Numbered from the stretch's first letter, positions 10,163 through 23,282 are shown. The stretch: 64,000 nucleotides of DNA from Dioscorea cayenensis subsp. rotundata (GCF_009730915.1 NC_052486.1:14394018-14458017), one strand, 5' to 3'. Notes: generated by a model from the letters alone, not told the origin. Translations and numbers: made by a program.

Positions 10163-12066
10163 ACTACTGATAAGTTCTTGTGTGTTAAGAATACGAACTG
10201 TTCTTTCATTACAATGAGCATTACTTTTATCAGGTTTAAGAGCTAATACATGTGTATTTCTGTTCTTTTGTGCAGGTAGGGTTGTGAAGCTATGTTTTAA
10301 GAAAAGAAGCCAAAAGTAGATCGTGAATGCACTATTTGATTAAATCTTGGAAGGAACAAACACGAAGACATAAGTTGGGCTCAAAGATACGTGAATGTGT
10401 GGCAACCTTCATGTATTCAAGCAACTACAATGATTTGGAGGGGCACAAGGGTAGTCACATTTGCGTATCTCGACTTGTGCATTGATAGCAAGATCTTCAC
10501 CAATGAACCTGTTTATTGAAAAAGCGACGCAATCTACGGTATAAACATATGCCTCTTTATGTTGCCTCGATGAAAAATGGATTCGGGAGTGTTCTTGGCG
10601 GTACTGTAGCAGGTCATTGTAACAATTTACTGTGCAGTTACTGTTCATAGGCCGCAGAAAATCAAAAATTCAGAGAATCCACACGGGCATGTGGAAATTC
10701 CTTACGCCCATCTGGAAATTCCACAACGGCGTGTGGAAAATCCACAGGGCCATGTGGATGCCCGATTCCAGCCCTTTAAAAGCCTCGATTCATCCCTGAT
10801 TTCTGGATCTTTTGCCCTATCTTTTCTTTCACTTTTTCCCATCTTTGGAGGCACTCCCGGCTAGGGTTTGGAGAGGCTTTGGCAAGGCTTTGGAGAGGTT
10901 TGATGACCTTTGACACCGTGTTTCGTTCGGAAGAGAGCTATTGGGGGAGCTTTCGTCGGCACCGATCAGGCAAAGTGTGCCCTAGGTTTGACGAGGGGAC
11001 CTTTGAAGAAGACGCGGCCGATCCTCAAGACCTTCGACACAAACACAAGGGGGTTTTCATTCATGGATTGCATCTCTTTACTTTTTGATTTCATTATCTA
11101 TTGTATTTTGCTCCATGGAGAGCTAAACCCCTAGTGGGTACTTGGGTATTTGTGAACCCTAGGATGTATTCGTTTCATTGAGTCTCTTTATTATGCTTTC
11201 AATTAATTGATGTTTATTATGAGTTCCAATCTTATAGGCTTGATTGTTTGAATACTCCCCTAGAGTGACACTAGGGTTGAGAGTTCTTGTTAGTAACTCT
11301 TGTGAGTGAGTGACACACCATGAGAGTTAGATAAAGGAAGATTGGAGAGGGCTGAGAGGGTGAGTTGAGAGGTAGCAGAGCATCTCCTTTCCTCTCTGGT
11401 GTGATCTATCCTACCTCCATGTTCCAAGAGTTCTTTGCGGCCATAGTAGAGTGAATGGGCTAAGGGATGTCCTTCCGCTGGGGCTTAGTTGCGAGTGCAA
11501 CGGAGTGAATCGTTGAAGTGATTTTAGCACCTAGGGCTTAATTGTGGTTAGGGACCTTCCACCTAGACCAAAGAGTTAGGTCTATACATAGAAATAGAGT
11601 TTATCACTTGGAATCCCTAGAACTCATTGCAATTCTATAAAAGTACGAGGTTGAGAGGTTATTCAATTTCTCCTCCGGGACATGTATAGAGTTAGGCATG
11701 GTTGACCTTAGATTTAGGACCATGTAATAAAGGATCTCCATGACTCATTGTTGCATCAATTAGGAAGCATAATAGGGGGTTTTGCACTTGAAACGATTGT
11801 CCTAGGCGGAACAATATCCGGGTACCCCATTTATCTTCGATTGCCTCCCCTATCTTTTACTTGCTCCTCCTTTGTCTTTTCTTATTTTCATTTGCATTGA
11901 GTTTATTTTCACATCACTTTCAATATATTTTCATTCTAGTTTAAATAGAAATCTTGGTGGTTCTAAGCACTATTCCCTATGGATTTGACTACTCTCTCAC
12001 CGGGGAATTATTATTTCGACACTCGTGTACTTGCGGTTTACACGCATATTCGGACGTGTCAACTAC
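10163..12066 (+). mobile_element. Solo Ty3 LTR with TSD actac
   Basis: A single LTR occupies 10168-12061 (1894 bp), starting TGATAAGTTC and ending CGGACGTGTCA. Five identical bases actac flank it at 10163-10167 and 12062-12066. No internal region follows, so the element was reduced by recombination between its LTRs. It contains the hairpin words (acacgggcatgtgga near 10680-10770) and CTGTAGCAGG/TTACTGTTC words near 10605-10650 upstream of the transcribed part. Short open frames within it are chance. Confidence 0.9.
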
Positions 12067-12265
12067 TATAGTGCCGAAACCCTAAAACACCATTTTTGAT
12101 GTCGATTTCTTTCCAATTGTATTCTTGAGCTCCACTAGGCTACTTTGATACCTGTAACACAATTCGGATGAATTTAAACACAAAATGGGTATCAATTCAT
12201 CAAAATATAAGTGAATAGTGCATAATACATACATGTAAATGACATACATTTAGGTGTTTATGACT
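12067..12265. other. Flank of solo LTR, no gene
   Basis: These bases continue the sequence that was interrupted by the solo LTR. Nothing coding is seen. Confidence 0.4.
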
Positions 12266-13337
12266 ACCTCTAGGTGAAAAGTCCCTAATTCCCTATGAGG
12301 TCCTGGTAGAGAACTCTCTCAACACCTCACAGCACATATGTTTGCATAAAACTTAGGGAATACAGAGATAGGGTACACCAATCAGAGGGGAAAGGGGACA
12401 CTCCACTATCTCATGAGTCACCCTCTCAACCCGCTTTAATATTGAGATTATAACCCTAATGGAGACCTCTCTCTCACCAATGTGAACAAATCATGCAAAC
12501 CAAACAATCATAAGATCAATAAGGCAAATAATCTCGAGTTGGCTTTACGACATTTTACATGGGCGTGAAGGAGGCCGTCAGAGTTTTGGTAATATGCTAA
12601 AAATTCTTGAAGTGCTACACTAAATTGTGCATTCTTCATCCTGTTCAAGGGTGTCTTTATGGTTGTCGACAAACCCATCAACAAAAATTGAGATCTTACC
12701 ATTTCTCAAGTTCTTCGTGCTATAGTTATTAATACAATGTTGCTATAACACGAATAAGACCAATTAAAACACACAAACAATAATAATTCATTGATCTATA
12801 CATAAATAGTCATAAGCATATACATATAAAATACATACATTTTGATATTTATTAACTTCCTTGATGCTATGACGAAGGGAAATCAATCAAAGTTGGTGAA
12901 GAAGCGTTCTCAAAGCTAGAAAGTGCTTCTCTTTAAACCCTAGCCACTTTGTCTATCAAAAGCCGTGAAAAAGTCGACGAAAAATAGGGCAAAGTGGCCT
13001 TTTATAAACATAGAAACGTGCCTGTCACATCTTTCCACCCAACCGTGTGAGCCTCCACCCACTCGGGCGGGCTGTAGAGTTGCCCACATGATGGGGTAGA
13101 ATTTTCACTCAATCATGTAAATAATATTTTTACTACAGTAGTGCTACGAGGTAGGTTATGAGGCCATATGGACAGGAACACATTTGCGTGGTTGGTTATG
13201 AGGGCTTCTTTTCATCTAGGCATCGTTAGGAAGACTCTTGAAGTCTTCACACAAGTTGGGACAAGGGACTGTGGTTGCCTTTGTGCCCTTCCAACTCATA
13301 ACTAGCTTGAATTCTCTTGTACGTTGGCGCACACCTT
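12266..13337 (-). repeat. Decayed family-I Ty3 LTR fragment, minus strand
   Basis: The stretch 12266-12530 matches the reverse complement of the LTR at about 2700-2960 (shared phrases such as ggacactccactatctcatgagtca), and 12840-13337 matches the reverse complement of about 1920-2440. Roughly 200 bp in the middle (12535-12730) has no counterpart and is probably an indel or small insertion. Ends are missing, so it is an old fragment. Confidence 0.65.
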
Positions 13338-14790
13338 AATAAGTATTTAACAGAACATATTTCTATATCATTTACATTAAATTTAGCATGAAATTGTACT
13401 TGTTTAGCATCTTATTAGTACAAAATTTCATTCTTTTGTTCACAACGACCTTTATTTCTATTTTAGGAAGGAATAAGTGAATTCGATGATCTTTTAAAGC
13501 AAAATGAAGCAAGTTGCTGAATCCAAGTAGCACCATGACTCACAACGGGTGTTATGGCAACACGCAATGCTCGTTGTCTACAATTACTACTACTGTGATC
13601 AAACCATGGCAGCATGAGCTTATTGGTAGCAACATAGAAGCCATAACAGCCTCACAGCGCTGGTTGTGATTCCATAATGACCGTTGTCAAGACACAAAAT
13701 TCCCAAAGACCATGCCGGGATGCAACTTGGAGCCCAAGCAACAACTTATTCACAACGGGCATCACAATGGCCGTTGTAAGGCCATGGCAATGCTGATTAC
13801 TATAAATAACCTAGTATTCTCTAAATTCCGGGAGTCTCTTTTTGCCAAATAACCAAAGATGACCAAATTTCTGGAGATTTGAGTGGCAAGAGATGGGGTT
13901 TCATCCTTATTCCAACAGATTCCAAAGGATTTTTCAAGAGTACATCAATGAACATCATCGAAGAAGATTTCGAGTGACAGGCATTTTCAAAGATCATCAT
14001 CAAAGGGCTGTGAGTGACACACGTCATCCGAACAATCTTAGGATCCTCAAATCTTGAACCTTTAGAGAACTATTGGAGGGAGTTAGTCTATGAATACATC
14101 AAAAAGTTTATTTATTCTTTATTTGGTATTGTGGTTCTTTTGTGCTTTGATGCTTTGCTTGTTAGGATCTATAAGTACCTAATTCAAGAGGAATTGTATG
14201 TCTAGAACCCTCAGTTATTACTTATGAATCTTGATTGATTAGTACAAATTACTCTATCTTTTGTAATTTATTGTTACATGTTTATATGGATGAGGAGGAT
14301 ATGCCCCCATGTTGATGACGCCCATGCCATGATAGATCCATGCATGTTCTAATAGGTTAAGCATAGCTAGGTTTCCTGGTTCGGGATTGATTGCCCCTTA
14401 GGCTTAGGGTCTGATTGGTCTTTTCTCGTGGGATTCCCATACTTAAGGTAAACCTAGGAGGCTAGGGTGGAAGAGATTCCATCTTAAGTTCCTAGTGGTT
14501 TAGACCTAGTCGCCATGGCTTATTAGGGCTGGTAGGCCTTTAAATTCCCTCTACTCAAACCTAGAACATGATTGACACTTAACGCCTATCATAATTAATA
14601 ATCAAGATAACTATAGTACATACTCTCAACTCCTTCTAAGTGTTCTTAGCATCATCTCGAATTGTATTGTTTAATAGGATTGTATAAGTAAACTAGAGAA
14701 AGATCATAAACGATTAAGCTATTGATTAAGTGAAAAGTCAGTAATAGGAGCCTCTAGCCGTTCTTAGAGAAATACGACCCTTGTGTTCAT
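13338..14790 (+). repeat. Fragment of a third LTR family, interrupted at 14790
   Basis: It contains a TATA box (tataaata, 13801-13808) preceded by several copies of cacaacgggc...gcccgttgt words (13540-13780), and ends in a phrase with acgacccttgtg like the 3' part of an LTR. No coding domain is seen. The Athila-like element begins directly after ttcat at 14786-14790, its candidate left target-site duplication. Confidence 0.5.
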
Positions 14791-16490
14791 TGATAAGTAC
14801 TTGTGTATAAGTAATATGAATTATTCATTTCTTACATTGAGCATTACTTTTATCGGAGTTTATCACTTATGCATGTGTATTTGTGTTCTTTTATGCATGT
14901 AGGGTTGTGGAGATAAAGTTTGATGAAAGAAAGCAAAAGTAGATCATGGATGCATTTGTTGATGAAGTCTTGAATTAAACAAACGTGATGACACAAGTTG
15001 TACTCAAATAGATATGGGTGTGTGCCAACCACCAATGTGCTCAAGCAAATACACAAAGTAGAGGGTCACAAAAGTAGTACACTCGGGTGTTCCGACTTGT
15101 GCAATACTGGAAAGATCTTCATCAATGTGATTTCATTAAAGACGCAATACTGTAGTAGTTACTATTCACAGCTCGCAGGAAACCAAAATTTGGAAATCCA
15201 CACGCCCATGTGGATGCTCGATTCGAGCCCCTATAAATACCGTGATTTGAGACATTTTGAAGGATCTTTCTCCCATCTTTTGCACACCTATGGACGCGCT
15301 CGCGGCTAGCTTTTGGAGAGGCTTTGGCTAGGCCTTTGGAGTTGTTCTATGGCCTTCAACATTGAGTTTCTTTAGAAGAGAGTTATTGGGGGATCTTTCA
15401 TTGGTATCGATTCAGGGAGGTGTGCCATAGGCTTGACAAGGAAACCTTTAGAGAAGACGAGGCGGCTCCACAAGACCATTAGTATGGACTACAAGGGGAT
15501 TTTATCTATGTATTGCATGTTTTCACTATTGATTTCATTGTTGATTGTGTATTGCTCCATGGAGAGCTAAACCCCTAGTGGGTGCTTACCCTGTAAACCC
15601 TATGATGATTTTGTTTCATTGACTTTTATTATGCTTCTTTAATTGATATTTTAATTGAGTTCCATCCTTGAATGTTTGTTGTATTGATTTTCCTTTAGAG
15701 TGACACTAGGGTTGAGAATCCATCTTGTTAATCCTTGTGGATGAGTGACACTCCATTAGGATTAGACAAAGCAAGGTTGGAGAGGGTCGAGAGTGTGAGT
15801 CGAGAGGTAGCGAAATGCCCCCTTTCCCTTCCGAGGTGGTTTATCCTACCTCCATATTCCAAGAGTTCTTTGCGGTCATGATAGAGTGAAGTGCTAAGAG
15901 ACAAACTCCACTGGGGCTTTGTTGTGCAAGCTATAGAGTGAAGTGTTGAAGTAATCCTTACTGCTGGTGCTTAATCATAACTAGGGGTCTTTCGCCTAGA
16001 CCAAAGGTTTAGATCTATTTTAGGGAATAGGTTTTACCACTTAGAGTCCCTAAAGCTTCATACAACCCCACACAGTGTGAGACGTCGAGAGTATCTCTGT
16101 CCACCTGGGCATAGTCTAGTATTAGTCATAGTTGACCTTAGGTTTGGGACCATGTGTCTTTGGATTTCCATGACTCATTAAATGTCAATTAGGAGGTATA
16201 ATGATTACTCTTGCACTTGAAACAATAGTCCTAGGGTAAGCAATGTCCGAGTGCCCCCATCTTTTTTATCGATTGCCTCTCCTTAATCCTATTGTGCTTC
16301 CTTTTCTTTTCTTTATTTTTATTGCATTGATATTGTTCACACAACTCATCAATCATTTTAACAATAGTTAAATAGCAATACTTGTGTTTCCAAGCACTTT
16401 TCCCTATGGATATGACTATCCACTCACCAGGGTACTTAATTACTTCGACAACCCATGCACTTGCGATACACGCACGCAAGGGGTGTGTCA
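14791..16490 (+). repeat. 5' LTR of the Athila-like element
   Basis: The LTR starts TGATAAGTAC and ends GGGGTGTGTCA at 16490. A TATA box (15232-15239) follows a hairpin word (cacacgcccatgtgga near 15208) and the words actgtagtagttactattc near 15150. It is a family-II LTR related to those at 10168 and 19076. Confidence 0.85.
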
Positions 16491-16495
16491 AGTTT

Positions 16496-16513
16496 TTGCG
16501 CCGTTGTTGGGGA
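16496..16513 (+). other. Primer-binding site, tRNA-Asp type
   Basis: The sequence ttgcgccgttgttgggga starts six bases after the LTR and matches the plant tRNA-Asp primer consensus except for two bases. Confidence 0.75.
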
Positions 16514-16636
16514 ATAGGCGTTTTGGAAGCATTTGCACTTTGCTATTTTAGCTATTCATGACTTGTTCTATTTTACACTTTCTTATTCATCCATCAGTCT
16601 GATTTGTTTTTCTTTCGTTGGTTGCATCTCCACGTT

Positions 16637-18060
16637 ATGAGCAAAGGAAACCCTTCGATATTGGTTGAAGATAATCCGGATATTGGAAGAAGAATTTGTA
16701 GAAAGCAAAAAGAACTTGTGCAAGAATAGTTAAATCAAGCTGAGATAGAAGGTAAGGATTTGATAATATGGCATAACAACATAAGTAGTAGAGGACACTC
16801 TCAAATTATGCCAGACCTATAGTTCTTGGCTCGTAATCTAGTATTGTGCGGCTACCAGTTATAACATAGAGTTTTGAGCTCAAGCTAGGTTTCATCCATA
16901 TGTTATAGCGGTCAACACAATTTAATGGTTCGCCCTATGAGGATCCAAATAATCACATTGAGAACATTTTGGAAATGTTCGACATACTCAAGATTAATAG
17001 TGTCAGGGATGATGCTATCAAGGTGAGGGCCTTCCCATTTTCCTTAAATGTGAGAGCAAAGCAAAAGGCTACATTCATTACCTAGAGCATCGATCACTAC
17101 ATGGGAGGAGATGATAGAAGCTTTTCTTGCCCGATATTTCCCTCCTGGAAAATCTGTGAAGCTTAAGAATGCGATATCTGCTTTTGTGCAAATGGAATTG
17201 GTGTTTCTTTTTGAAACATGGTATAAGTTCAAGGATCTCTTGCGGAAATGTCCTCAACATGGGTTACCTGAGTGGATAATCATCCAAACCTTCTACAATG
17301 GTTTGAACCCAAGCGCAAAGCAATTATTTGATGCTACAGCAGGAGGTACCTTAGGAAGCATGACCCCTAAAGAAACCCGATACCTTATTGAAGAAATGGC
17401 TATGAATAGATATCAGTCGAACATACGAGACAGAAAGAAGGTAGCCAGACTTCATGAGATTGATATAGTCACATCATTAGCGGCCCAAGTTGAATCATTG
17501 GACAAAAAGTTAGACACTCTAACTTCTCTTAGAGGGGCACAGTGATGAGTTGCACTGGGTGTGGGGGTGGACATGCTCCATTTGATTTCATGATTTCCAT
17601 TTGTGGTACCACTTCCGTAGAACATGTTGATTTTGTAGGTAATGCAATGAGAGGTCAAGGAAATCCGTCTAGCAACACCTATAATCCGGGGTGGAGAAGC
17701 CACCCAAACCATTCTTGGAGTAATCGAGGGCAATAGATGGCTATGGCACCACTGAGTTTCCAACAACCACAACAACAAGCCCACGAAACATGGAGAATCG
17801 AGTTTTATGGTTAGAGAACCATATTACCGATTTAGAGAAGGCTTTGACCAAGTACATTCAATCGTCAGATACAAGATTTTAATCAGTTGAAGCCACACTT
17901 TGCAAACAACACCAAATCATTGCACAACATGAAGAACCAAGTGGGACAAATTGCGAAGTCACTCTCAGAAAAACCCCAAGGGAGTTTGCTTAGCAACACG
18001 GAGACCAATCTAAGAGAACATGTGAAAGCGATCACTTTAAGAAAGTGGTCATGAAGTTGA
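16637..18060 (+). pseudogene. Decayed Athila-type gag
   Basis: A first ATG lies at 16637 (MSKGNPSILVEDNPD). The capsid core is split over frames: NGSPYEDPNNHIENILEMFD near 16920, then an open stretch at 17111-17545 with FLARYFPPGKSVKLKNAI and FKDLLRKCPQHGLPEW, the diagnostic retrotransposon Gag core. A zinc-knuckle region follows near 17545 (CTGCGGGHAPFDF), in which the last cysteine is replaced by phenylalanine, then the SSNTYNPGWRSHPN segment and a VGQIAKSLSEKPQGS segment near 17945. Several frame changes and stops mean no full Gag can be made. In the family Gag forms the particle that packages the RNA. Identification is firm; the exact 5' limit is not. Confidence 0.85.
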
Positions 18061-18429
18061 GAGTAGACTCCCTAGTGAAAAGATAAATGTTGAGACACCC
18101 AAGGTCGTGGAGGTTGAGGATAGAGCCAAAGAGAAGAAGGTGGCACCCCCACCTTTTCAAGCCAAGAATTCCTTATCCTTCAAGGTTGAAGAATAACCAA
18201 AATGATGAGTAATACAATAAGTTCTTCAGTCTATTCAAGCAGTTGCAGATCAACATTCCATTTGTAAAGGCATTGTATCAAATGCCTCGTTACGCAAAGT
18301 TTCTCAAGGACCTCTTGACCAACAAGAGAAAGTTGGAGGAAAATGCATCTGTGATTCTAGATGCTTCATGTTGGTTAGTATTCAAAAGAATATGCTAAAA
18401 AAAGAAAGACCATGGAAACTTTATCATTC

Positions 18430-18881
18430 CTTGTAATATTTGGTAACTTGGGTGAAGGGAAGGCATTGGCGGATTCAAGGGCTAGCATCAACGTCATGCC
18501 TTATACATTATTTTAGAAGCTGGTCCTGGAAGAGCCTAGACCCACTCGGATGACACTTTAATTGGCCGACAGAACAGTTAGACATCAGAGAGGTATCATT
18601 GAAGACGTAATTGTAAAAGTTGACAAGTATAAATTTCCTATGGACTTTGTGGTGTTCGATGTTCATGAGGATGTCGAGGTTCCATTGATACTTTGGAGGC
18701 TATTCTTGCACACTTCCAAGGCTCTCATTGATATGGATGATGGGGAGTTGACACTAAGAGTTGGTGATGACAAGTTGACATACCATCTCACTGAAGCCAT
18801 GCGACATTCTCTTGACTTTGATGATACTCTTTATTTTCTTAACGCTATTGATGAGTTAATTGGTGAATATGTGCAGGAAAT
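18430..18881 (+). pseudogene. Ty3 aspartic protease, 5' part (split by nested LTRs)
   Basis: The frame shows the Athila protease pattern: an active-site region ADSRASINVMPY (about 18470-18500), in which the catalytic glycine is replaced by arginine, then LADRTVRHQRGIIEDVIVKV and FVVFDVHEDVEVPLILWR. Stops between 18515 and 18562 break it further. At 18882 a minus-strand solo LTR begins; the frame resumes at 22648, and the two parts are in phase if the LTR and one gaaat copy are ignored. The enzyme would cut the Gag-Pol polyprotein; this copy cannot be active. Confidence 0.85.
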
Positions 18882-21800
18882 TGACAATGCCCCTTGCGTA
18901 TTACTGGAAAGTGCATGAGACTGTCGAAATAATAAATTAAGGTGAGTGGCGTATCGTATCCACTGGGAGTAGGGAATAAAAATACAAGATTTCTACTTAA
19001 CCAAGTGAAGATGAACAATGATTATGTTGATGAAATGTAATGTAAACAGAAATAAAAGAAACAAGAATGAGAGGCTGACAAGGTCCCCTTGCGTATATCC
19101 CGCAAGTGCACGGGTTTGTCGAAGTAATAATCCCGGATGAGCGGGTATCGAATCCACAGGGAATAGGGAATAAAAATACTTAATTCGATTCTTAGCTATG
19201 TTAAAGATCAATGATGATAAGTGTGACAATGATTCAATTCTCAACAATAAAAACAACAAGTAAGAGAACAAAAGTAAAGAAGGGGGTAAGGCAATCGATA
19301 AAGATGGGGTACCCGGATAATGATCCACCTAGGATAATTGTTTCAAGTGCAAGAACCCTCTATTATGCTTCCTAATCAATGCAATGGTAAGTCATGGAAA
19401 TCCTTAATTACATAGTCCCAAATCTAAGGTCAACTATGCCTAACTCTATACATGTCCCGGAGGAGAGATTAGATAACCTCTCAACCTCGCACTCGCATAG
19501 AGTTGCAATGAGCTCTAGCGATTCCAAGTGATAAATCTCTTCCTAATTATAAACCTAACCCTTTGGTCCAAGTGGAAGATCCCTAACCATGATTAAGCCC
19601 TAGATACTAAGATCACCTCAACGCTTCACTCCGTTGCATGAGCAACTAAGCCCCAGTGGAAGTTCATCCCTTAGACCATTCACTCTATTATGGCCGCAAA
19701 GAACTCGAGGAACGGAGGTAGAATCTATCACGTCGGAGGGGAAAGGGGACGCTCCGGTACCTCTCGACTCACCCTCTCAACCCTGTCTAACCTATGTTTG
19801 TCTCATGCTCATGGTGTATCACTCACTCACAAGGTTACCGACGAGAACTCTCAACCCTAGTGTCACTCTAGGAGAAATGTTCATACAATCAAGCATTCAA
19901 GGTTGGAACTCACAATAAACATCAATTAATTGAAAGCATAATAAAGAGATTCAATGAAACGAATACATCCTAGGGTTCACAAATACCCAAGTGCCCACTA
20001 GGGGTTTAGCTCTCCATGGAGATAAGTACAATCAAAGAAATAGAATGTAAAAGCAACAAATCCATAAAGAAACCCCCTCGATAGTCATGTCGATGGTCTT
20101 GTGGAAAGTCATCTACTCGTTGTCCAAGGATTCCCTCGTCAGGTATAGGATACACCTCGACGGAAGCTCCCCTACCAACCTTCTTCCTAAGGAATGACAA
20201 TGTCGGAGCCGTAGAACCTCTCTAAAACCTTGGCCAATACCCCTCAAAACCCTAGCCGAAGCCCTCTCTCAAGTTGGGGAAAAGATAGAGAAAAGAATAC
20301 TAAAATCGGGGCTTATTCGGCTTTAAATAGGGCTGGAATCGGGCGACTACACCAGCGTGGATGCTTCACGTGCCCGTGTGGAATTTCCCACGGGCGTGGA
20401 TAATTTCCACACGCTCGTGTGGATTCTATGAACTTCTGTTTTCTCGGACGGTTATGAACAGTGTTGCTACAGTACTTGCTACCGTGTTGCTACGGTGCTC
20501 TGTTACAATATCCCGCTTGAATAGCTTCCCGAATCCATACTTTCATCGGAGTAACGCAAACGGACACACGTTCACATCGTGGATCACTTGCTTCTTCAAT
20601 GATAGGCAAGTTGGTGGAGCTCTTGTTCTATGTGCATAAGTCGGTATGCTCGAGTGTGACTGCCTTTGTGCCCCTCCAAATGGAGGTGCCAAACTCGAAT
20701 ACAAGGAGGTTGGCACACACTCTAGCATCTCACATCAACCTATGTCTTCGCGTTTGAACCTTAGCAAGATTTTCTCCAAAATCGGTGCATTGTAATCCAC
20801 ATTGGCTTCTTTCCTTCATACTTGGCATCACAACCTTACCTGCACGAAAGTAACATAAAAACACACATGTTAGTGTAAAAACCTGAGAAAAATAATGCTC
20901 AACATAAGGAATGAACGCTTCGCATTCATATCACACAAGCACTTATCAGAGGCACAATTAAGTGAGAGGAAAGACAATTGATAGAAGTGGGGTACTCAGA
21001 TAATGCTCCCACAGGACTAATGTTTCAAGTGCAAGACCAACTATTATGTCTCCTAATTGATGCCTAATGAGTCATGGACATCCTTGAATACATGGTACCA
21101 AACCTAAAGTCAACCGTGACTAACTCTACACTATGGCCCTGCAGAGAAATCAAATAGTCTCAACACCTCACACTGTGTAAAGTTGCAAGACGCTCTAGGG
21201 ATTCTAGGTGATAAACCCTATTCCTATGTGTAGATCTAACCCTTTGGTCGAGGCAAAAGATCCCTAGTCACAATTTAGCCCTAAGTGCTAAAGTCACTTC
21301 AACACTTCACTCTATTGCTCGCACAACTAAGCCCTAGCGGAGTTCATCCCTTAGCCCTTCACTCTACTATGAGAGCAAAGAATTCTTGGAACATGGAGGT
21401 AGGATAAATCATATTGGAAGGGAAAGGGAATGCTCCGCTACCTCTCGACTCACCCTCTTGACCCTCTCCAATTTTGCTTTGTTTAACCCTCATGGTGTGC
21501 CACTCATCCACAAAGGTTACCAAGATGGTCTCCCAATCCTAGTCTCACTATAAGGGAGAAATCATTCAACAATCATTCAAGATTAGAAATCAATTAGAGA
21601 TATCAATTAAGGAAAGCATGATAAAAGGTCAATGAAACAAAAACATCCTAGGGTTTACAGAATCCAAGTACCCACTAGGGGGTTTAGCTCTCCATGGAGC
21701 AAGATACAATCATTAATGAAATTGAAAGTAAAAACAAGTAATCCATAGGAAAACCCTCTCCATATTCGTGTTGATGGTTTCGTGGAGTAGCCTCTTCTTC

Positions 21801-22647
21801 TCCGAAGGTCCACTTGTCCTGCCTAAGGCACACCTCGACGGATCGATGCTGACGAAAACTCCCCTAATAAACTTCTTCCAAGAGAAGCGCGGTGTCGAAT
21901 TCGTAGGACCACTCCAAAGACTTGCCAATAGCCTCTCTTTACCCTAGCCGACGGCCTCCCAAAAGTTGGAGAAAAGTTAGAGAGAAAGATTAAAGATGGC
22001 TCCCAAAATCGGGTTAAATCACGGCTTAAATAGGGATGGAATTGGGCATCCACACGGGCCTGTGGATTTTTCTCAAGCCCTGTGGAATTTCAACACGAGC
22101 ATGTGGAATTTTCAAACACCAGTGTGGATTCTTTGGTATCCTGATTTTTAGAAGGTTGTGAACAGTAACTGCATCAGTGTATTACTACATTACCTGCTAT
22201 AGTACCACCGTCTAATACACTCCCGATTCCACACTTTTGAATCGAGGCAACATAAATGGGCACACGTCTATGCTGTAGATCTTGATGTTTCTTCAATAAA
22301 AAGCTTCATTGGTGAAGATCTTGCTATCAATGCACAAGTCAGGATACGCAAATGAGACTATCTTTGTGCCCCTCCAACTTATTGTAATTGCTTAAATATA
22401 TGAAGGTTGGCACACATTCACATATCTTTGAACCTAACTTGTGTCTTCGATTTGCCCTTCTAAGATTCCACCAAATAGTGCATTCACGATCTACTTGGGC
22501 TTCTTTTCTTAATACTTAGCTTCACAAACCTACATGCACAAAAGTATCACAAATACACATGTATTAGCGCTAAAACATAATAAAAATTATGCTCATTGTA
22601 AGAAAAGAATACTTCATATTACTAATACACAAGCAGTTATCAGAAAT
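18877..22647 (-). mobile_element. Solo Ty3 LTR inserted in the protease frame, TSD gaaat
   Basis: The LTR spans 18882-22642 on the minus strand and is itself split by another solo LTR. Its plus-strand left end is tgacaatgccccttgcg and its right end is acaagcagttatca. The bases gaaat occur at 18877-18881 and 22643-22647. Without the nested insert it would be about 1.88 kb, the usual family-II length. Confidence 0.88.
19071..20953 (-). mobile_element. Solo Ty3 LTR nested in another solo LTR, TSD gaggc
   Basis: The LTR occupies 19076-20948 (1873 bp) on the minus strand, from tgacaaggtccccttgcg to cacaagcacttatca. The bases gaggc flank it at 19071-19075 and 20949-20953. It includes hairpin words (cacgggcgtgga near 20390) and GTTGCTACAGTA words near 20460-20500. 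It is the youngest layer of this three-level nest. Confidence 0.9.
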
Positions 22648-22897
22648 GTTATGTCTGGACCCATTGGATGAGTTGCTAGATCAAGAAGTGGAAAATGAAG
22701 AAGTCTTGTCACTTGATCTAGAGAGCAAGTTACAACCTACCCCGAGGGTCATGAAGAGGATGATCCAAAAGATAAAGCAAGCAAGGAGACGTCACAAGAA
22801 GTGCTCCAAAGCTAATGGGGAGGTGCGAGCATGGAGTAAGGGTGATGAACCCTTGTGTGGTAACATGCTCGATAACTCTCTCTCTACCTTGAAATGA
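22648..22897 (+). pseudogene. Continuation of the Ty3 protease/pol frame after the nested LTRs
   Basis: The open frame encodes an acidic stretch (LDELLDQEVENEEV) then a basic one (KQARRRHKKCSKA), and ends at a stop at 22897. Its phase matches the protease part ending at 18881. The acidic linker is the kind found between protease and reverse transcriptase in Athila/Tat Pol, but the reverse transcriptase does not follow; only about 70 bp separate the stop from the conserved 3' block. An internal deletion of pol is inferred. Confidence 0.65.
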
Positions 22898-22964
22898 TTA
22901 TGTACATTGTGCTTTCATGTTGTAGGTAAGAGGGCAACCTTCATTTATGAGCCCTGTGAGGTAA

Positions 22965-23015
22965 GGTCAGGTACGTCAAGCTTAGTGACATTAAACAAGC
23001 GCTTCTTAGGAGGCA
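22965..23015 (+). other. Conserved Ty3 3'-region block, second copy
   Basis: The block reads gtcaagcttagtgacatta then aacaagcgcttcttaggagg, matching that at 4541-4605 with a few differences. A T-run follows at 23021-23036. Confidence 0.65.
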
Positions 23016-23282
23016 ATCAAAGTTTTTTTTTTTTTTCTAGCTTTAGTTTAGTACTTGCATGAATAAGAGCTCTAGTGTTGGTGTCATGATTTTTATATGC
23101 TTTTGCTGTGTTTTTCTTGTGAATTATTGGTGTTTTTAGTGTGCTTTAATGTGACTGGTGAATTTTCTAGGTCATTTAAGCATGTTTTCATGTTTCTCTG
23201 GTCAGTTCTTTATTGTTTTTGCAGTCTCTGTATATGCATGAATGCGTAGGAATTTTTCTACAGAGTCTGTAATTTTTTTAAG

